This document shows, piece by piece, positions 1 through 10,456 of a stretch of 64,000 nt of DNA; the stretch's first letter is position 1, and the number at the start of each line of letters is the position of its first letter. Source of the DNA: JARYGU01 sp033795365 (GTDB taxonomy: Bacteria; Pseudomonadota; Alphaproteobacteria; Rhizobiales; Rhizobiaceae). Both the position numbers and the translations under genes were made by a program. The notes under the pieces were generated by a model. The model was given only the letters and a program-made list of their open reading frames with translations, did not search any database and was not told the origin of the DNA. The DNA lies in assembly GCA_033795365.1 (NCBI GenBank), contig JARYGU010000002.1, positions 1-64,000 of the forward strand. The letters run 5' to 3'.

Positions 1-17
1 CATGCTCCACGAAAGAG

Positions 18-60
18 CCAAAGCCGGCTTACCGCGATCTTTGATCGCGGGCGGCTTTGG
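18..60. repeat. Compound hairpin
   Basis: CCAAAGCCG (18-26) pairs with CGGCTTTGG (52-60), and an inner CCGCGATC (32-39) pairs with GATCGCGG (43-50) around a TTT loop. No T-run follows on the plus strand. It may be a terminator for a gene to the left of the window or a dispersed palindromic repeat. Confidence 0.6.
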
Positions 61-187
61 GGCGGCATGCATGGTGGCGTCAGTGAGTGGGTGGCGAGAG
101 GGTCCGTCCGGAAACGGAAGCGCCTCGCCTTAATTTCCCTTGCGCGGCCATCGCAGAGCGACCGAAGTCGCGGATAAAAACCGCCGA

Positions 188-248
188 ACGGGGCGCTGAG
201 AGGTGCTACATATAAAATAAAACTACGAGGCAGCTTTCAGCGCCCCGT
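188..248. repeat. 12-bp inverted repeat flanking an AT-rich segment
   Basis: ACGGGGCGCTGA (188-199) is the perfect reverse complement of TCAGCGCCCCGT (237-248). The 37 bp between them are AT-rich. It lies just upstream of the mutase gene and could be a regulatory structure or a small repeat element. Confidence 0.6.
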
Positions 249-315
249 CCGAACACTATAAATAAACACGGCGTCGATGACGCGCGTGTCTGAAGGCGTA
301 TCGAGGAGCAAAAGG

Positions 316-2454
<2,139 letters not shown>

Positions 2455-2541
2455 GGCCGCCGCGACTTCGATATCGTCGTTCAAGGCCGGGCAGGTGGCT
2501 TAAGGGAATAGGGGACTTCGTCCTCGGAGGGAACCGGATGC

Positions 2542-2579
2542 GATGCACCCCCCGCCGCATATCGGCCGGGGGGTGCATC
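2542..2579. terminator. Bidirectional terminator between convergent genes
   Basis: GATGCACCCCCC (2542-2553) pairs perfectly over 12 bp with GGGGGGTGCATC (2568-2579). It lies between the ends of the mutase gene and the convergent DUF1236 gene, so it probably ends both transcripts. There is no clear T-run. Confidence 0.65.
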
Positions 2580-2583
2580 CGGG

Positions 2584-2994
2584 TCATCGAATAATCTCGA
2601 CAACGGTGTGGGTCTGCGGATCCACGATCACGCGTTGGTTGTTCACCACGGCATACGCGTAGGCGGGATCGTCAGGCACCGGTGTCAGAACGACGGTCTG
2701 GGGGATGGGGCGACCGATTTCGATAGGTTCTTCAATGACGACCGTATCCGACGGAACGGGTTGGCGCTCGACATAGGTTATGACCTTTCTCGGCGGCGGG
2801 TCGATAGCGGCGCCGGCAACTGCACCGGCGACACCGCCGACCGCGGCCCCGACCGGGCCACCAACGATGGCACCCGTAACCGCGCCGCCCGCGGCGCCGG
2901 TCACGGCACTGTCGTTGCCGTCGTCATCAGCATAGGCGGGCATGCTGAGAGCACCGACAGCAATAGCGGACATAAGGACAAGTTTCAGTTTCAT
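2584..2994 (-). CDS. DUF1236 family secreted protein with glycine zipper
   Basis: 136 residues. The first about 22 residues form a signal peptide ending PAYA, so the protein is probably periplasmic or envelope-bound. A Gly/Ala-rich zipper repeat follows (about residues 28-60). The C-terminal half (from PPRKVITYVERQPV) matches the DUF1236 pattern ending in the VVNNQRVIVDPQTHTVVEI region. DUF1236 function is unknown. The start at 2994 is chosen over the longer frame because AGGAG lies just before it and the signal peptide begins there. A putative EcfG promoter lies 34 nt upstream, so general-stress control is inferred. Confidence 0.88.
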   Translation of the reverse strand: MKLKLVLMSAIAVGALSMPAYADDDGNDSAVTGAAGGAVTGAIVGGPVGAAVGGVAGAVAGAAIDPPPRKVITYVERQPVPSDTVVIEEPIEIGRPIPQTVVLTPVPDDPAYAYAVVNNQRVIVDPQTHTVVEIIR

Positions 2995-3027
2995 AGCGTT
3001 TCTCCTTTCCTCATCCCACATGAAGAA

Positions 3028-3052
3028 AATCCGGCACTATTGCCGTTGTTCC
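3028..3052 (-). promoter_or_regulatory. Putative EcfG (RpoE2) promoter of the DUF1236 gene
   Basis: On the minus strand GGAAC (3052-3048) is followed after 16 nt by GATT (3031-3028). The alphaproteobacterial EcfG consensus is GGAAC-N16/17-cGTT. The -10 element departs from it at one position. Confidence 0.5.
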
Positions 3053-3151
3053 TGTCCGGAACCGCAGAATTCCCGCCGTCTATTCAACTCGCATGACAGG
3101 GCGTTAACTTCCGTAATGTTGCTTCGGTTGCCTTCCCGCATCTGATTTCCG

Positions 3152-3176
3152 GGAACTATTGACGGCATAGCCGGTT
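3152..3176 (+). promoter_or_regulatory. Putative EcfG promoter of the ZIP transporter gene
   Basis: GGAAC (3152-3156), 16 nt, then GGTT (3173-3176). It is oriented toward the ZIP-like gene and lies in the same divergent intergenic region as the DUF1236 promoter. Confidence 0.6.
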
Positions 3177-3236
3177 CGGAGGCCGGCTCATCTTCGAGGA
3201 GTGACGGATAGTGCTTTCCAGCGGGAAAAGGCGGCC

Positions 3237-4019
3237 ATGATCGCTCTCGGGCTGGCCCTCATCGCCGCGGCCGCTTCCCCGCTCGGCGGTGCGCTGGCGA
3301 TCTGGCTGAAACCTTCCAGCATGCTGCTTTCCGTCGCCGTCGGTCTTGCCGGCGGGGTCCTGCTCGGCACATTCGCATTCGAGATGTTGCCCAAGGCGCT
3401 GGAGCTTTCCTCGCTTCCGGTCGCCGTCGCCGGCTTCATCCTCGGGTTCGGGCTCGTCTATCTGCTCGATCTCTACACGAACCGATGGTGGATGGCCGGA
3501 CCGGAGGCTTCCCAGCGGCCCAAGGTGAAACGCATGCACCGGCGGATCAGGCCGCATGGGAGCAACAGCACCGTCCTTGCCGCAGGGACCAGCGTCGAGG
3601 AGCTGATCGAAGGGCTGATGATAGGCATCGGAGCGGCGTTCGATCCGGGAACCGCCATCATCGTCGCCGCCGCCATCTGCATCGACAATGTCAGCGAAGC
3701 GATGAGCATCGGCGAACTCATCCAGAAAGAGGAGAGCGAGGAGGGCGGAGAGAGGAGTTCCCCCAACCGGCGGATCATGGGGTGGACATCGCTTATCGGT
3801 GCCTCGCTGTTCGTCTCGGCGGCGGTAGGCTGGTTTCTGCTTGGGCATCTCGGCGAGACCGTCAGGGGCTTCCTCTTCGCGCTCGGTGCGGGCGGCATGT
3901 TCTATCTGACCGTCACCGACCTGGTCCCGGAGGCGGAATCGCACCATTTCCAGCAGTCCGCGGCCGCGGCGATCGGCGCAGGATTTCTCGTCATCATGGT
4001 CCTTTCCGAGCTGATGTAA
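3237..4019 (+). CDS. ZIP family metal transporter
   Basis: Inner-membrane protein of 260 residues with about seven or eight hydrophobic segments and a hydrophilic loop near the middle, the architecture of ZIP (zinc/iron permease) transporters. SVEELIEGLMIGIG and CIDNVSEAMSIG correspond to the metal-site helices IV and V, though some canonical His ligands are replaced, so the substrate is uncertain. The ATG at 3237 is chosen because GGGAAAAGG precedes it at suitable spacing. A GTG at 3201 would add 12 residues, but its GAGGA directly abuts the start. A putative EcfG promoter ends at 3176 and suits either start. Confidence 0.85.
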   Translation: MIALGLALIAAAASPLGGALAIWLKPSSMLLSVAVGLAGGVLLGTFAFEMLPKALELSSLPVAVAGFILGFGLVYLLDLYTNRWWMAGPEASQRPKVKRMHRRIRPHGSNSTVLAAGTSVEELIEGLMIGIGAAFDPGTAIIVAAAICIDNVSEAMSIGELIQKEESEEGGERSSPNRRIMGWTSLIGASLFVSAAVGWFLLGHLGETVRGFLFALGAGGMFYLTVTDLVPEAESHHFQQSAAAAIGAGFLVIMVLSELM

Positions 4020-4030
4020 TGGCTGCGCCA

Positions 4031-4058
4031 AAGAAAAAGCCCGCCGGTAAGGACGGGC
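4031..4058 (-). terminator. Rho-independent terminator
   Basis: Read on the minus strand, GCCCGTC pairs with GGCGGGC around a short loop and is followed by TTTTTCTT. It would terminate minus-strand transcription from the stress-protein gene about 130 bp away, and it also lies just past the ZIP gene. Confidence 0.7.
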
Positions 4059-4110
4059 AAGTTTGAGGTTTGGCACATGGCTCCATCGGTGGACCCGACG
4101 GTGCCGACCA

Positions 4111-4148
4111 AAGCCGCGCCTGCGGATTCGCAAGCACCGGCGCGGCTT
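4111..4148. repeat. Inverted repeat with nested hairpin
   Basis: AAGCCGCGCC (4111-4120) pairs with GGCGCGGCTT (4139-4148), and inside it TGCG (4121-4124) pairs with CGCA (4129-4132). It lies just downstream of the minus-strand stress-protein gene, so a terminator or RNA-stabilising role is possible. Confidence 0.55.
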
Positions 4149-4190
4149 CGATCGACGCTCCTAACGGCGTGTGAGGACGATTGTTCCAGC

Positions 4191-4793
4191 TCAACCCTGC
4201 CGGTGACGACCCCGGCGCTCGGCTTCGACCTCCTCTTCCGAATAGTGCCCCTGCGTTTCGTCGAAACGCCTCCGGCCGGCATCCTCGTATGCGGTGCGGC
4301 GGGCTTGAGTGTCGACGCGGTTCGCCTGCTGCAGAATGGCCTCGGCGTCCGCCACGAGGCCCTCATCGACCTTCGCGACGATCATCGTGCCGCCGCGGCG
4401 GATGCCTTCGGCGTAGACATGGGCGTCTTCTTCCGAGACGCCGGAATTGATCATCGCGCCGACGAGCCCGCCGACTGCGCCTCCGGCGACCGCGCCTGCG
4501 GCGGCGCCGGCTGCCGTGGCGGTCAGCCAGCCGGCCGCAACGACCGGGCCGACGCCGGGTATCGCTATCAGCCCGAGCCCCGTCAGGAGCCCGCCGGCGC
4601 CGCCCGCGATGGCGCCGAGCCCGGCTCCGGTTCCCGCACCCTCGGTGGCCATGCTGTCCTGGGAATAGCTTTCATCCTTGCTGGTGTTGGAAACGATGCT
4701 GATATACTCCGAGGGTATCCCCGTCTCTTCCAGCCGGGTCACCGCCTGCCTGGCATCGCCGTAGGTTCCGAAAAGTCCGGTAACGGTCCGCAT
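4191..4793 (-). CDS. General stress protein 17M-like, glycine-rich protein
   Basis: 200 residues. The N-terminus (TVTGLFGTYGDARQAVTRLE) resembles the general stress protein 17M/YflT domain. Residues of about 53-115 form a Gly/Ala-rich hydrophobic zipper likely to insert in a membrane or oligomerise. The acidic C-terminal part ends in a charged tail. The family has no established biochemical role. A putative EcfG promoter lies 50 nt upstream of the start and a T-run terminator lies downstream, which suggests a single-gene stress-induced unit. Confidence 0.88.
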   Translation of the reverse strand: MRTVTGLFGTYGDARQAVTRLEETGIPSEYISIVSNTSKDESYSQDSMATEGAGTGAGLGAIAGGAGGLLTGLGLIAIPGVGPVVAAGWLTATAAGAAAGAVAGGAVGGLVGAMINSGVSEEDAHVYAEGIRRGGTMIVAKVDEGLVADAEAILQQANRVDTQARRTAYEDAGRRRFDETQGHYSEEEVEAERRGRHRQG

Positions 4794-4842
4794 GGTGAAT
4801 TCCTCTTTGCCTCATAGATCCCGTCCAGGATCACACCCGACC

Positions 4843-4867
4843 AATCGGCAGGCATGGCAAAAGTTCC
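4843..4867 (-). promoter_or_regulatory. Putative EcfG promoter of the 17M-like gene
   Basis: On the minus strand GGAAC (4867-4863), 16 nt, then GATT (4846-4843). It is divergent from the promoter of the neighbouring ku gene. Confidence 0.5.
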
Positions 4868-4918
4868 TTCCGGCGCATGGGATGCGGCGATCGGGCGCAA
4901 TGGGTGGATTGAGGCGGT

Positions 4919-4944
4919 GGAACCATGCATCGGCGGACGGCGTT
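4919..4944 (+). promoter_or_regulatory. Putative EcfG promoter of ku
   Basis: GGAAC (4919-4923), 17 nt, then CGTT (4941-4944), a full match to the EcfG consensus. It lies 30 nt before the ku ATG at 4974 and downstream of the in-frame ATG at 4854, which supports the shorter gene model. Confidence 0.7.
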
Positions 4945-4973
4945 TCGGGAGCACCGAAACCGGGGAATTGCGA

Positions 4974-5777
4974 ATGGCGCCGCGCACCTTCTGGAAGGGA
5001 TATCTCAAGCTCTCGCTCGTCACCTGTCCGGTGGCGATGACGCCTGCGACGACGGAAAGCGAGAAGGTCCGTTTTCACACGCTCAACCGGCGCACCGGCA
5101 ACCGCGTCGTAAGCCACTATGTCGACGCGGTCACGCACAAGGTCGTGGACGAAGACGACGAGGTGAAGGGCTATGCGCGCGGCGAGGACGGTTATGTGCT
5201 CATGGAGGAGGACGAGCTCGAAGCCGTCGGCCTCGAAAGCACCCGGACGATCGACATCGAGATGTTCGTGCCGGCCGATACGATCGGCTGGATATGGTAC
5301 GACAAACCCCACTATCTCACCCCCGACGATCCGGTCGGGGAGGAGGCTTTCGCAGTCATCAGGGAGGCGATGGCCTCGACCGGAACCGTCGGGATGTCGC
5401 GGCTGGTCATGTATCGCCGCGAACGGGCGGTTATGCTGGAGCCGCGGGAAAACGGGATCGTGCTGTGGACGCTTAGATACGGCGACGAGGTCCGCGATCC
5501 GGAGGACTATTTCGGAGCTCTCGATTCCGGCAAGGTCGATCCTGAGCTCATGACGCTCGTCACGAGGCTGATCGAGGAGCGCACCAAGTCCTGGGATCCC
5601 AGGATGGCCGATGACCCGGTACAAGAGCGGCTCCTCGAAATCATCGCCTCCAAGAAAAAGGGCAAGAAGCCCAAGAAAACGACGGCAAAGGCCGAGCCCG
5701 AACAGGCAAGCAACGTCATCAGCATCATGGACGCGCTGCGCAAAAGCATCTCCTCGGAGAAGAAACCGCGCAAATGA
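4974..5777 (+). CDS. ku: Ku protein, non-homologous end joining
   Basis: DNA-end-binding Ku protein, 267 residues, the usual size for bacterial Ku homodimers that encircle broken DNA ends and recruit LigD. The N-terminus MAPRTFWKGYLKLSLVTCPV is the conserved first strand of the Ku beta-barrel and fixes the start at 4974, preceded by GGGGA at 7 nt. A Lys-rich low-complexity C-terminal extension (about residues 222-240) follows the core, as in many bacterial Ku proteins that bind DNA or LigD there. It converges on ligD with a 7-bp gap, and a second Ku lies beyond ligD. An EcfG promoter suggests induction in stationary phase or stress. Confidence 0.95.
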   Translation: MAPRTFWKGYLKLSLVTCPVAMTPATTESEKVRFHTLNRRTGNRVVSHYVDAVTHKVVDEDDEVKGYARGEDGYVLMEEDELEAVGLESTRTIDIEMFVPADTIGWIWYDKPHYLTPDDPVGEEAFAVIREAMASTGTVGMSRLVMYRRERAVMLEPRENGIVLWTLRYGDEVRDPEDYFGALDSGKVDPELMTLVTRLIEERTKSWDPRMADDPVQERLLEIIASKKKGKKPKKTTAKAEPEQASNVISIMDALRKSISSEKKPRK

Positions 5778-5784
5778 TCGGCCG

Positions 5785-8331
5785 TCAGGCGGCTTTCCTG
5801 CGTCTCGCCTTCGGTGCTTCGAGCGGAACTGCCGCTGCCCTGAAATCTTCCCACGGATCGGCGCTGAGCGCGGCAAGCCGCGTCGATATGTTGGCGACGG
5901 TGAAATAGGAGGGGCCGATGCCGGGGTTCAGTTCGTCCCAGGACAGCGGCGTCGACACCGCGGCTCCCGGCCTTGCCCGCGTGGAAAACGCCGCGACCGC
6001 CGTCGCCCCGCGCTGGTTTCGCAGATAGTCCACGAGTATTTTTCCGTGGCGCTTCGATTTGGTGATGGTGGAGACGAAGCGATCCGGGCTGTCGGATGCC
6101 ATCGCGTCGGAGATCGCCTTCGTGAAGGCCTTCACCTCCTGCCAGTCGGCCTTGGGTTTCAGCGGCGAGACGACATGCAGGCCCTTGCCGCCGGACGTCT
6201 TGACGAAGGCTTCGAGACCGGCGGCCTTCAGTCTTTCGCGGGTTTCTTCGGCGGCCGAGATCACGGCGTCCCAGCGCACCTCCTCTCCCGGATCGAGATC
6301 CATGATGATCGTATCCGGCCGCTCCCAATCGCCGATCGTCGATCCCCAGGGATGGATTTCCAGCACGGCTCCCTGCACGAGGCCCATGAGGCCGTCCAGA
6401 TCGTTGATGCTGATCAGCAAATCCTCCGAGGGCTCCTTCGGATCCTTGACCAGAACGATGTTCCGGTTCAGCCCTTTCCAGGCATGCTTCTGGAAGAACT
6501 TCTCGCCGCCGATGCCGCTCGGGCAGCGCAGGAGGGCAAGCGGCCGTCCGACTATGAAGGGCGCGATATGCGTCCAGACCTCGGCATAGTAGTCGGCAAG
6601 CCCTTCCTTCGTGACGCCTTCGTCCGGCCAGTAGATCCGGTCGGGATGCGTGAGCTTCACGGTCCTTTGCTGGGGGCTCGCAGCCTTGGCGGACGCCTTG
6701 GGAGCCTCCCTGACGATCTCCTTCGCCGGCTTGTCCTCCCGCAGGCCGCGGAACGAGGAGTGGCGCAGGTTGCCATCCGCGGTCCAGGCGCGGAACTCGA
6801 TCTCGGCGACAAGTTCGGGGCGGACGAAGCGGGCCTGGCGCGCCTCTTCCGCCGTCAGCCTTTCGTCGAAGGGGCTCGCAGAAACGCGCATGCGTTCGAG
6901 CCTTTTGAACAGGTCTTGCGCGACTGTAGCGGAAAAACCCGTGCCGACCCTGCCGACATGGTGGAGCTTTCCGCCGTCGTACACGCCGAGGACAAGGGAG
7001 CCGATCGCCCGGCGCGACGTCGTCGACGGCACGTAGCCGGCGACGACGAATTCCTGGCGCGCCGAGCATTTCGCCTTCAGCCAGCCCTTGCCGCGGCCGG
7101 AACGATAAGGAGCATCCCGCTGTTTCGATATGACCCCTTCGAGGCTCAGCCGGCAGGCATGGCGCAGCACCATCGCGCCGCTCTCGTCGAAGTGGCTGCT
7201 GTAGCGGACGGTTCCGACGCCGTTACCGACGATCTGTTCGAGCAGGGATTTCCGGTCGGTCAAGGGCACCGCCGTCAGGTCGTAGCCGTCGAGATGGAGG
7301 AGATCGAAGGCGTAGAAGACGAATCTGTCGGACCGGCCTTCGCTCAGATCCGACTGGAGGGCGGAAAAGTCGGAGGCTCCCGAACCGGTTTCGACGACCA
7401 GCTCCCCGTCGACGAGCGCCGTTCCCAGCGGAAGGTCCTTCAGGTCCGAGACGACCTGCTTGCCGAACCTCTTGGTCCAGTCGAGGCCGCTGCGCGTCAG
7501 GAGCTTCACGCGGCCCGCCGCGATGCGGGCCTGAAGCCGGTAGCCGTCGAACTTGATCTCGTGGATCCACCGGCTTCCGGAAGGAGGGGATGAGGAGAGC
7601 GTTGCAAGCGTGGGCGGAACGAAATCCGGCAGCGCCGCCTTCTTCGCCCCCTTGACCTTGCTGGGGTCCGGTGCCGCGGGTGCATCGGAGGTCTCGTCGT
7701 CGGCGATCTGCTTCGCCTTCGAGGCTTTCTTCTTGATCCGTCCCGTCTTGGACGACCAGCCGGGGGCTTCGCCGGCGACATCGTCTATCTCGCGGCCGGT
7801 CTTCACCGATTCCGGCCGCTCCTCCAGGATATCGGGATCGCCTTCGCTGCGCGCCGCGTCGTCCTCGCCCTTGATGAGCAGCCAGTTTTCCCGCTTTTCC
7901 CGCGGCTTGTGCGCCATGCGGATGAGATGCCAGCGCCCGGCGAGCTTTTCGCCCGACAATTCGAATTCCAGGTGACCCTTGGCGTAGCCCTTGTGGGGGT
8001 CGTGCACCGGCTTCCATGTCCCGCGATCCCAGACGATGACCGTGCCGCCGCCATATTCGCCTTTCGGTATGGTGCCTTCGAAGCCGCCATATTCGAGCGG
8101 ATGGTCTTCCACATGGACCGCAAGGCGCTTTTCGCCGGGAACGAGGCTCGGTCCTTTCGTCACCGCCCAGCTCTTCAGCACGCCGTCCATCTCCAGCCTG
8201 AAATCGTAGTGAAGCCGGGTCGCATCGTGTTTCTGGATGACGAAACTGTCGCCGCGGCTGCGCGCCTTGCGGCCCTTCGGCTCGGGCGTGGCGGTAAAAT
8301 CGCGCTTCTTGCGGTATGTTTCGAGCGCCAT
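5785..8331 (-). CDS. ligD: Multifunctional NHEJ DNA ligase LigD
   Basis: 848 residues with all three LigD activities in the order phosphoesterase, ligase, polymerase. The 3'-phosphoesterase domain (about 28-150) shows HDATRLHYDFRLE and HVEDHPLEYGGFEG with the metal-binding His/Asp residues. The ATP-dependent ligase domain has motif I EIKFDGYR with the adenylated Lys at residue 260 and an OB-fold after it. The C-terminal primase-polymerase domain (from about 555, LTHPDRIYWPDEG) carries a DLDPGE acidic pair. The linker at about 160-235 is Lys/Asp-rich. The gene starts 3 bp after the stop of the second ku, so the two form an operon probably driven by the promoter at 9218-9243. Confidence 0.96.
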   Translation of the reverse strand: MALETYRKKRDFTATPEPKGRKARSRGDSFVIQKHDATRLHYDFRLEMDGVLKSWAVTKGPSLVPGEKRLAVHVEDHPLEYGGFEGTIPKGEYGGGTVIVWDRGTWKPVHDPHKGYAKGHLEFELSGEKLAGRWHLIRMAHKPREKRENWLLIKGEDDAARSEGDPDILEERPESVKTGREIDDVAGEAPGWSSKTGRIKKKASKAKQIADDETSDAPAAPDPSKVKGAKKAALPDFVPPTLATLSSSPPSGSRWIHEIKFDGYRLQARIAAGRVKLLTRSGLDWTKRFGKQVVSDLKDLPLGTALVDGELVVETGSGASDFSALQSDLSEGRSDRFVFYAFDLLHLDGYDLTAVPLTDRKSLLEQIVGNGVGTVRYSSHFDESGAMVLRHACRLSLEGVISKQRDAPYRSGRGKGWLKAKCSARQEFVVAGYVPSTTSRRAIGSLVLGVYDGGKLHHVGRVGTGFSATVAQDLFKRLERMRVSASPFDERLTAEEARQARFVRPELVAEIEFRAWTADGNLRHSSFRGLREDKPAKEIVREAPKASAKAASPQQRTVKLTHPDRIYWPDEGVTKEGLADYYAEVWTHIAPFIVGRPLALLRCPSGIGGEKFFQKHAWKGLNRNIVLVKDPKEPSEDLLISINDLDGLMGLVQGAVLEIHPWGSTIGDWERPDTIIMDLDPGEEVRWDAVISAAEETRERLKAAGLEAFVKTSGGKGLHVVSPLKPKADWQEVKAFTKAISDAMASDSPDRFVSTITKSKRHGKILVDYLRNQRGATAVAAFSTRARPGAAVSTPLSWDELNPGIGPSYFTVANISTRLAALSADPWEDFRAAAVPLEAPKARRRKAA

Positions 8332-8334
8332 CGG

Positions 8335-9186
8335 TCAGCTCGCTTTGCGGCGCGGCGGCGCCTGCTTCGCCTTCGCCGCCTTTGCCTTCGGTTTCGCGGA
8401 CGGCTTCTTCCCGCCTATGCCAGCGGATTGGCGGAGCGCCTCCATGAGGTCCGCGACCTTTTCGCGTTTGGGTTCCTTGCGGACCTCGATCTTCTTGCCT
8501 TGCAGCTTCGCCTTGACGAGCTCGGCGAGCGCGGCCTCGTATCGGTCGTCGAATTTGGAGGGATCGAACTTGCCCTTCTTGGTGTCGATGATGTGCTCGG
8601 CGAGCTCCAGCATTTCGCCTTCGATCTTCAGCTTCGGAATGTCGTCGAAGGCCTCCCTGGCGGACTTGACCTCGTAGTCGAAGTTCAGCGTGGTGGCGAC
8701 GAGACCGTCGTCATGGGCGCGGATCAGAACGGTGCGGACACGACGGAAAAGCACCGTTTGCGCGAGCGCTGCGACCTTCTTCGCCTTCATGCCATCCCTG
8801 ATCAGGGCGAAGGCTTCCTGTCCGTGACGATCGGAGGGGGCGAGATAATAGGGCTTGTCGAAGTAGACGTCGTCGATCTCCCGGCAGGGTATGAACGCCT
8901 CGACGGCGAGCGTCTTGTCGCTTTCCGGCACGGCAGCCGCCACTTCATCCGGCTCCAGGACGATATATTCGCCGGAGCCGATTTCGTAGCCTTTCACCTG
9001 GTCTTCCCGTTCGACCGGTTTACCGGTTTCGCTGTCCACGAACTGGCGGTTCACCCTGTGGCCGGTCGCGCGGTTGATCGTATGAAAGGCGATGCGTTCC
9101 GAGGTCGAGGCAGCCGTATAGAGCGCCACGGGGCAGATCACCTCGCCGATCTTCAGAAAGCCTTTCCAGTTTGCGCGCGGTGCCAA
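8335..9186 (-). CDS. ku: Ku protein, second copy
   Basis: Second Ku homolog, 283 residues, cotranscribed with ligD. The core (ANWKGFLKIGEVICPVALY at the N-terminus) is diverged from the other Ku in this window. The last about 30 residues are very Lys/Ala/Pro-rich. The TTG at 9186 is chosen because it gives the family N-terminus (M)APRANWKG and AAGGGG precedes it by 6 nt. The alternative TTG at 9219 would lie upstream of the start point predicted from the EcfG promoter (-10 at 9221-9218). Two different Ku subunits could form heterodimers or serve different conditions, as known for multi-Ku rhizobia. Confidence 0.94.
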   Translation of the reverse strand: MAPRANWKGFLKIGEVICPVALYTAASTSERIAFHTINRATGHRVNRQFVDSETGKPVEREDQVKGYEIGSGEYIVLEPDEVAAAVPESDKTLAVEAFIPCREIDDVYFDKPYYLAPSDRHGQEAFALIRDGMKAKKVAALAQTVLFRRVRTVLIRAHDDGLVATTLNFDYEVKSAREAFDDIPKLKIEGEMLELAEHIIDTKKGKFDPSKFDDRYEAALAELVKAKLQGKKIEVRKEPKREKVADLMEALRQSAGIGGKKPSAKPKAKAAKAKQAPPRRKAS

Positions 9187-9217
9187 GGTGAGCCCCTTCG
9201 TTGTCCACGGCGATTCC

Positions 9218-9243
9218 AACGCGATCCGCGGATCGATTGTTCC
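9218..9243 (-). promoter_or_regulatory. Putative EcfG promoter of the ku-ligD operon
   Basis: On the minus strand GGAAC (9243-9239), 17 nt, then CGTT (9221-9218), a full consensus match oriented toward ku-ligD. Confidence 0.7.
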
Positions 9244-9329
9244 GCCCGCCGGGATGCTTTCCGGAGCGTATCCCGGTCCCGAGGCGCACGGTCAGGGCGA
9301 GAAAAATGCTTCCGGCTCGACTTCGAAAC

Positions 9330-9354
9330 GGAACCGGCGGACACAATGCCGGTT
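9330..9354 (+). promoter_or_regulatory. Putative EcfG promoter of the pyruvyl transferase-like operon
   Basis: GGAAC (9330-9334), 16 nt, then GGTT (9351-9354). It lies 44 nt before the ATG at 9398 and is divergent from the ku-ligD promoter. Confidence 0.62.
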
Positions 9355-9397
9355 GGGGACTGCATGTTTCAGCTTTCGAGGTGTTCTCCCGTTGCCG

Positions 9398-10456
9398 ATG
9401 ACCGGTGTCCTCACATTTCACAAATGCATCAATTACGGCTCCTATTGGCAGGCCCGCTGCCTTGTCGAAGGCTTGCGCTCCTTCGGGGTGGATGCCGTCA
9501 TCCTCGACCACAATTCCAGGCGCGTGGACCTTCAGGAATGGCGCTGCGCGTTCCAGCCGCTGCTGCCGGCCAGGACCGCCAGGGACGACTATCCGCGCTA
9601 CGCATCCAAGATGCGGAAGTTCTTCGATGCGTTTTCCAGGCTTCCGAGCTCGCCTTCCTTCCCGCTCGAGGAGCCTGCGGAAATGGAACCCGTCCAAATC
9701 GCGGTTGTCGGAAGCGACGAGGTCTGGAACTTCAGGCATCCCTGGTATGGCGGGTGTCCGATCTTTTTCGGCGAAGGCCTGAAGGCCGGGCGCGTCGTTT
9801 CTTACGGCGCCACGTTCGGCAACTGCACGGCATCGCATCGGCTGGAAGGCCACTGGTCGGCCAGGCTCGGCGGCTTTGAGAGCATTTCGGTGCGCGACCG
9901 GACTTCCATGCAGATCGTCCGGGATGCGCTCGGATACGAGCCCCGGATCGTTCTCGATCCATGCCTTCTTTTTCCCGAAAGGATCAGATCCCCGCATGAC
10001 GCGCCCACCGATCGCCCCTATGTCGCCGTCTACGGACACAGCTTTCCCGAATGGTTCCGGACGGCTGTCACAGGATGGGCAAGGCGCAATTCCTCCCTTG
10101 TCCTCAGCGTCGGATACAGGAACGATTGGGCGGACAGCCAGTATATCGATGCGGGGCCGGAGGAGTTCGCCGCCGTCATGGCCGGCGCACAGTCGATCGC
10201 AACGAACTTTTTTCACGGCTGCGTCTTCGCGCTCGTCAATGAGCGGCCTTTCGCCTGCGCCCTGTCCAGCTACCGTTCGAACAAGATCCGCGATCTCCTC
10301 ACCCTGCTCGGCGCAGACAGGCATATCATGGCGGAGGCGGATCCCTGCTCCGCATACGAAAAGACGCTCGGCGAGCCGATCGATCCGGCGGTCGGGCAGC
10401 GCATCGCAGCGCTGAGGCATTCTTCGGCCGGGTATCTGAAACATGCTGTCCTGTAA
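9398..10456 (+). CDS. Polysaccharide pyruvyl transferase family protein
   Basis: 352 residues resembling the polysaccharide pyruvyl transferase family, which typically adds pyruvate ketals from phosphoenolpyruvate to sugars or acts on related glycan donors. Visible signatures are the N-terminal TFHKCINYGSYWQA, the VVGSDEVWNF motif and the C-terminal NFFHGCVFALVNERPF segment. The start at 9398 fits this N-terminus; GAGG lies rather far upstream, and a TTG at 9392 is an alternative. It overlaps the FrhB-like gene by 14 nt, and such pairs recur in exopolysaccharide loci. The pairing and the EcfG promoter suggest stress-induced glycan modification. The acceptor is unknown. Confidence 0.85.
   Translation: MTGVLTFHKCINYGSYWQARCLVEGLRSFGVDAVILDHNSRRVDLQEWRCAFQPLLPARTARDDYPRYASKMRKFFDAFSRLPSSPSFPLEEPAEMEPVQIAVVGSDEVWNFRHPWYGGCPIFFGEGLKAGRVVSYGATFGNCTASHRLEGHWSARLGGFESISVRDRTSMQIVRDALGYEPRIVLDPCLLFPERIRSPHDAPTDRPYVAVYGHSFPEWFRTAVTGWARRNSSLVLSVGYRNDWADSQYIDAGPEEFAAVMAGAQSIATNFFHGCVFALVNERPFACALSSYRSNKIRDLLTLLGADRHIMAEADPCSAYEKTLGEPIDPAVGQRIAALRHSSAGYLKHAVL

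Larger units (their letters stand above)
1..315. other. Intergenic region upstream of the mutase gene
   Basis: No convincing gene lies here. The region holds two strong inverted repeats (18-60 and 188-248, listed separately) and an AT-rich stretch at about 209-227 between the arms of the second, which could contain the promoter of the methylmalonyl-CoA mutase gene. No EcfG-type promoter was seen. Confidence 0.6.

Noticed and set aside
3994..4194. 66-codon minus-strand frame
   Set aside because: It runs through a T-run terminator and overlaps the ZIP gene end; no recognisable domain.
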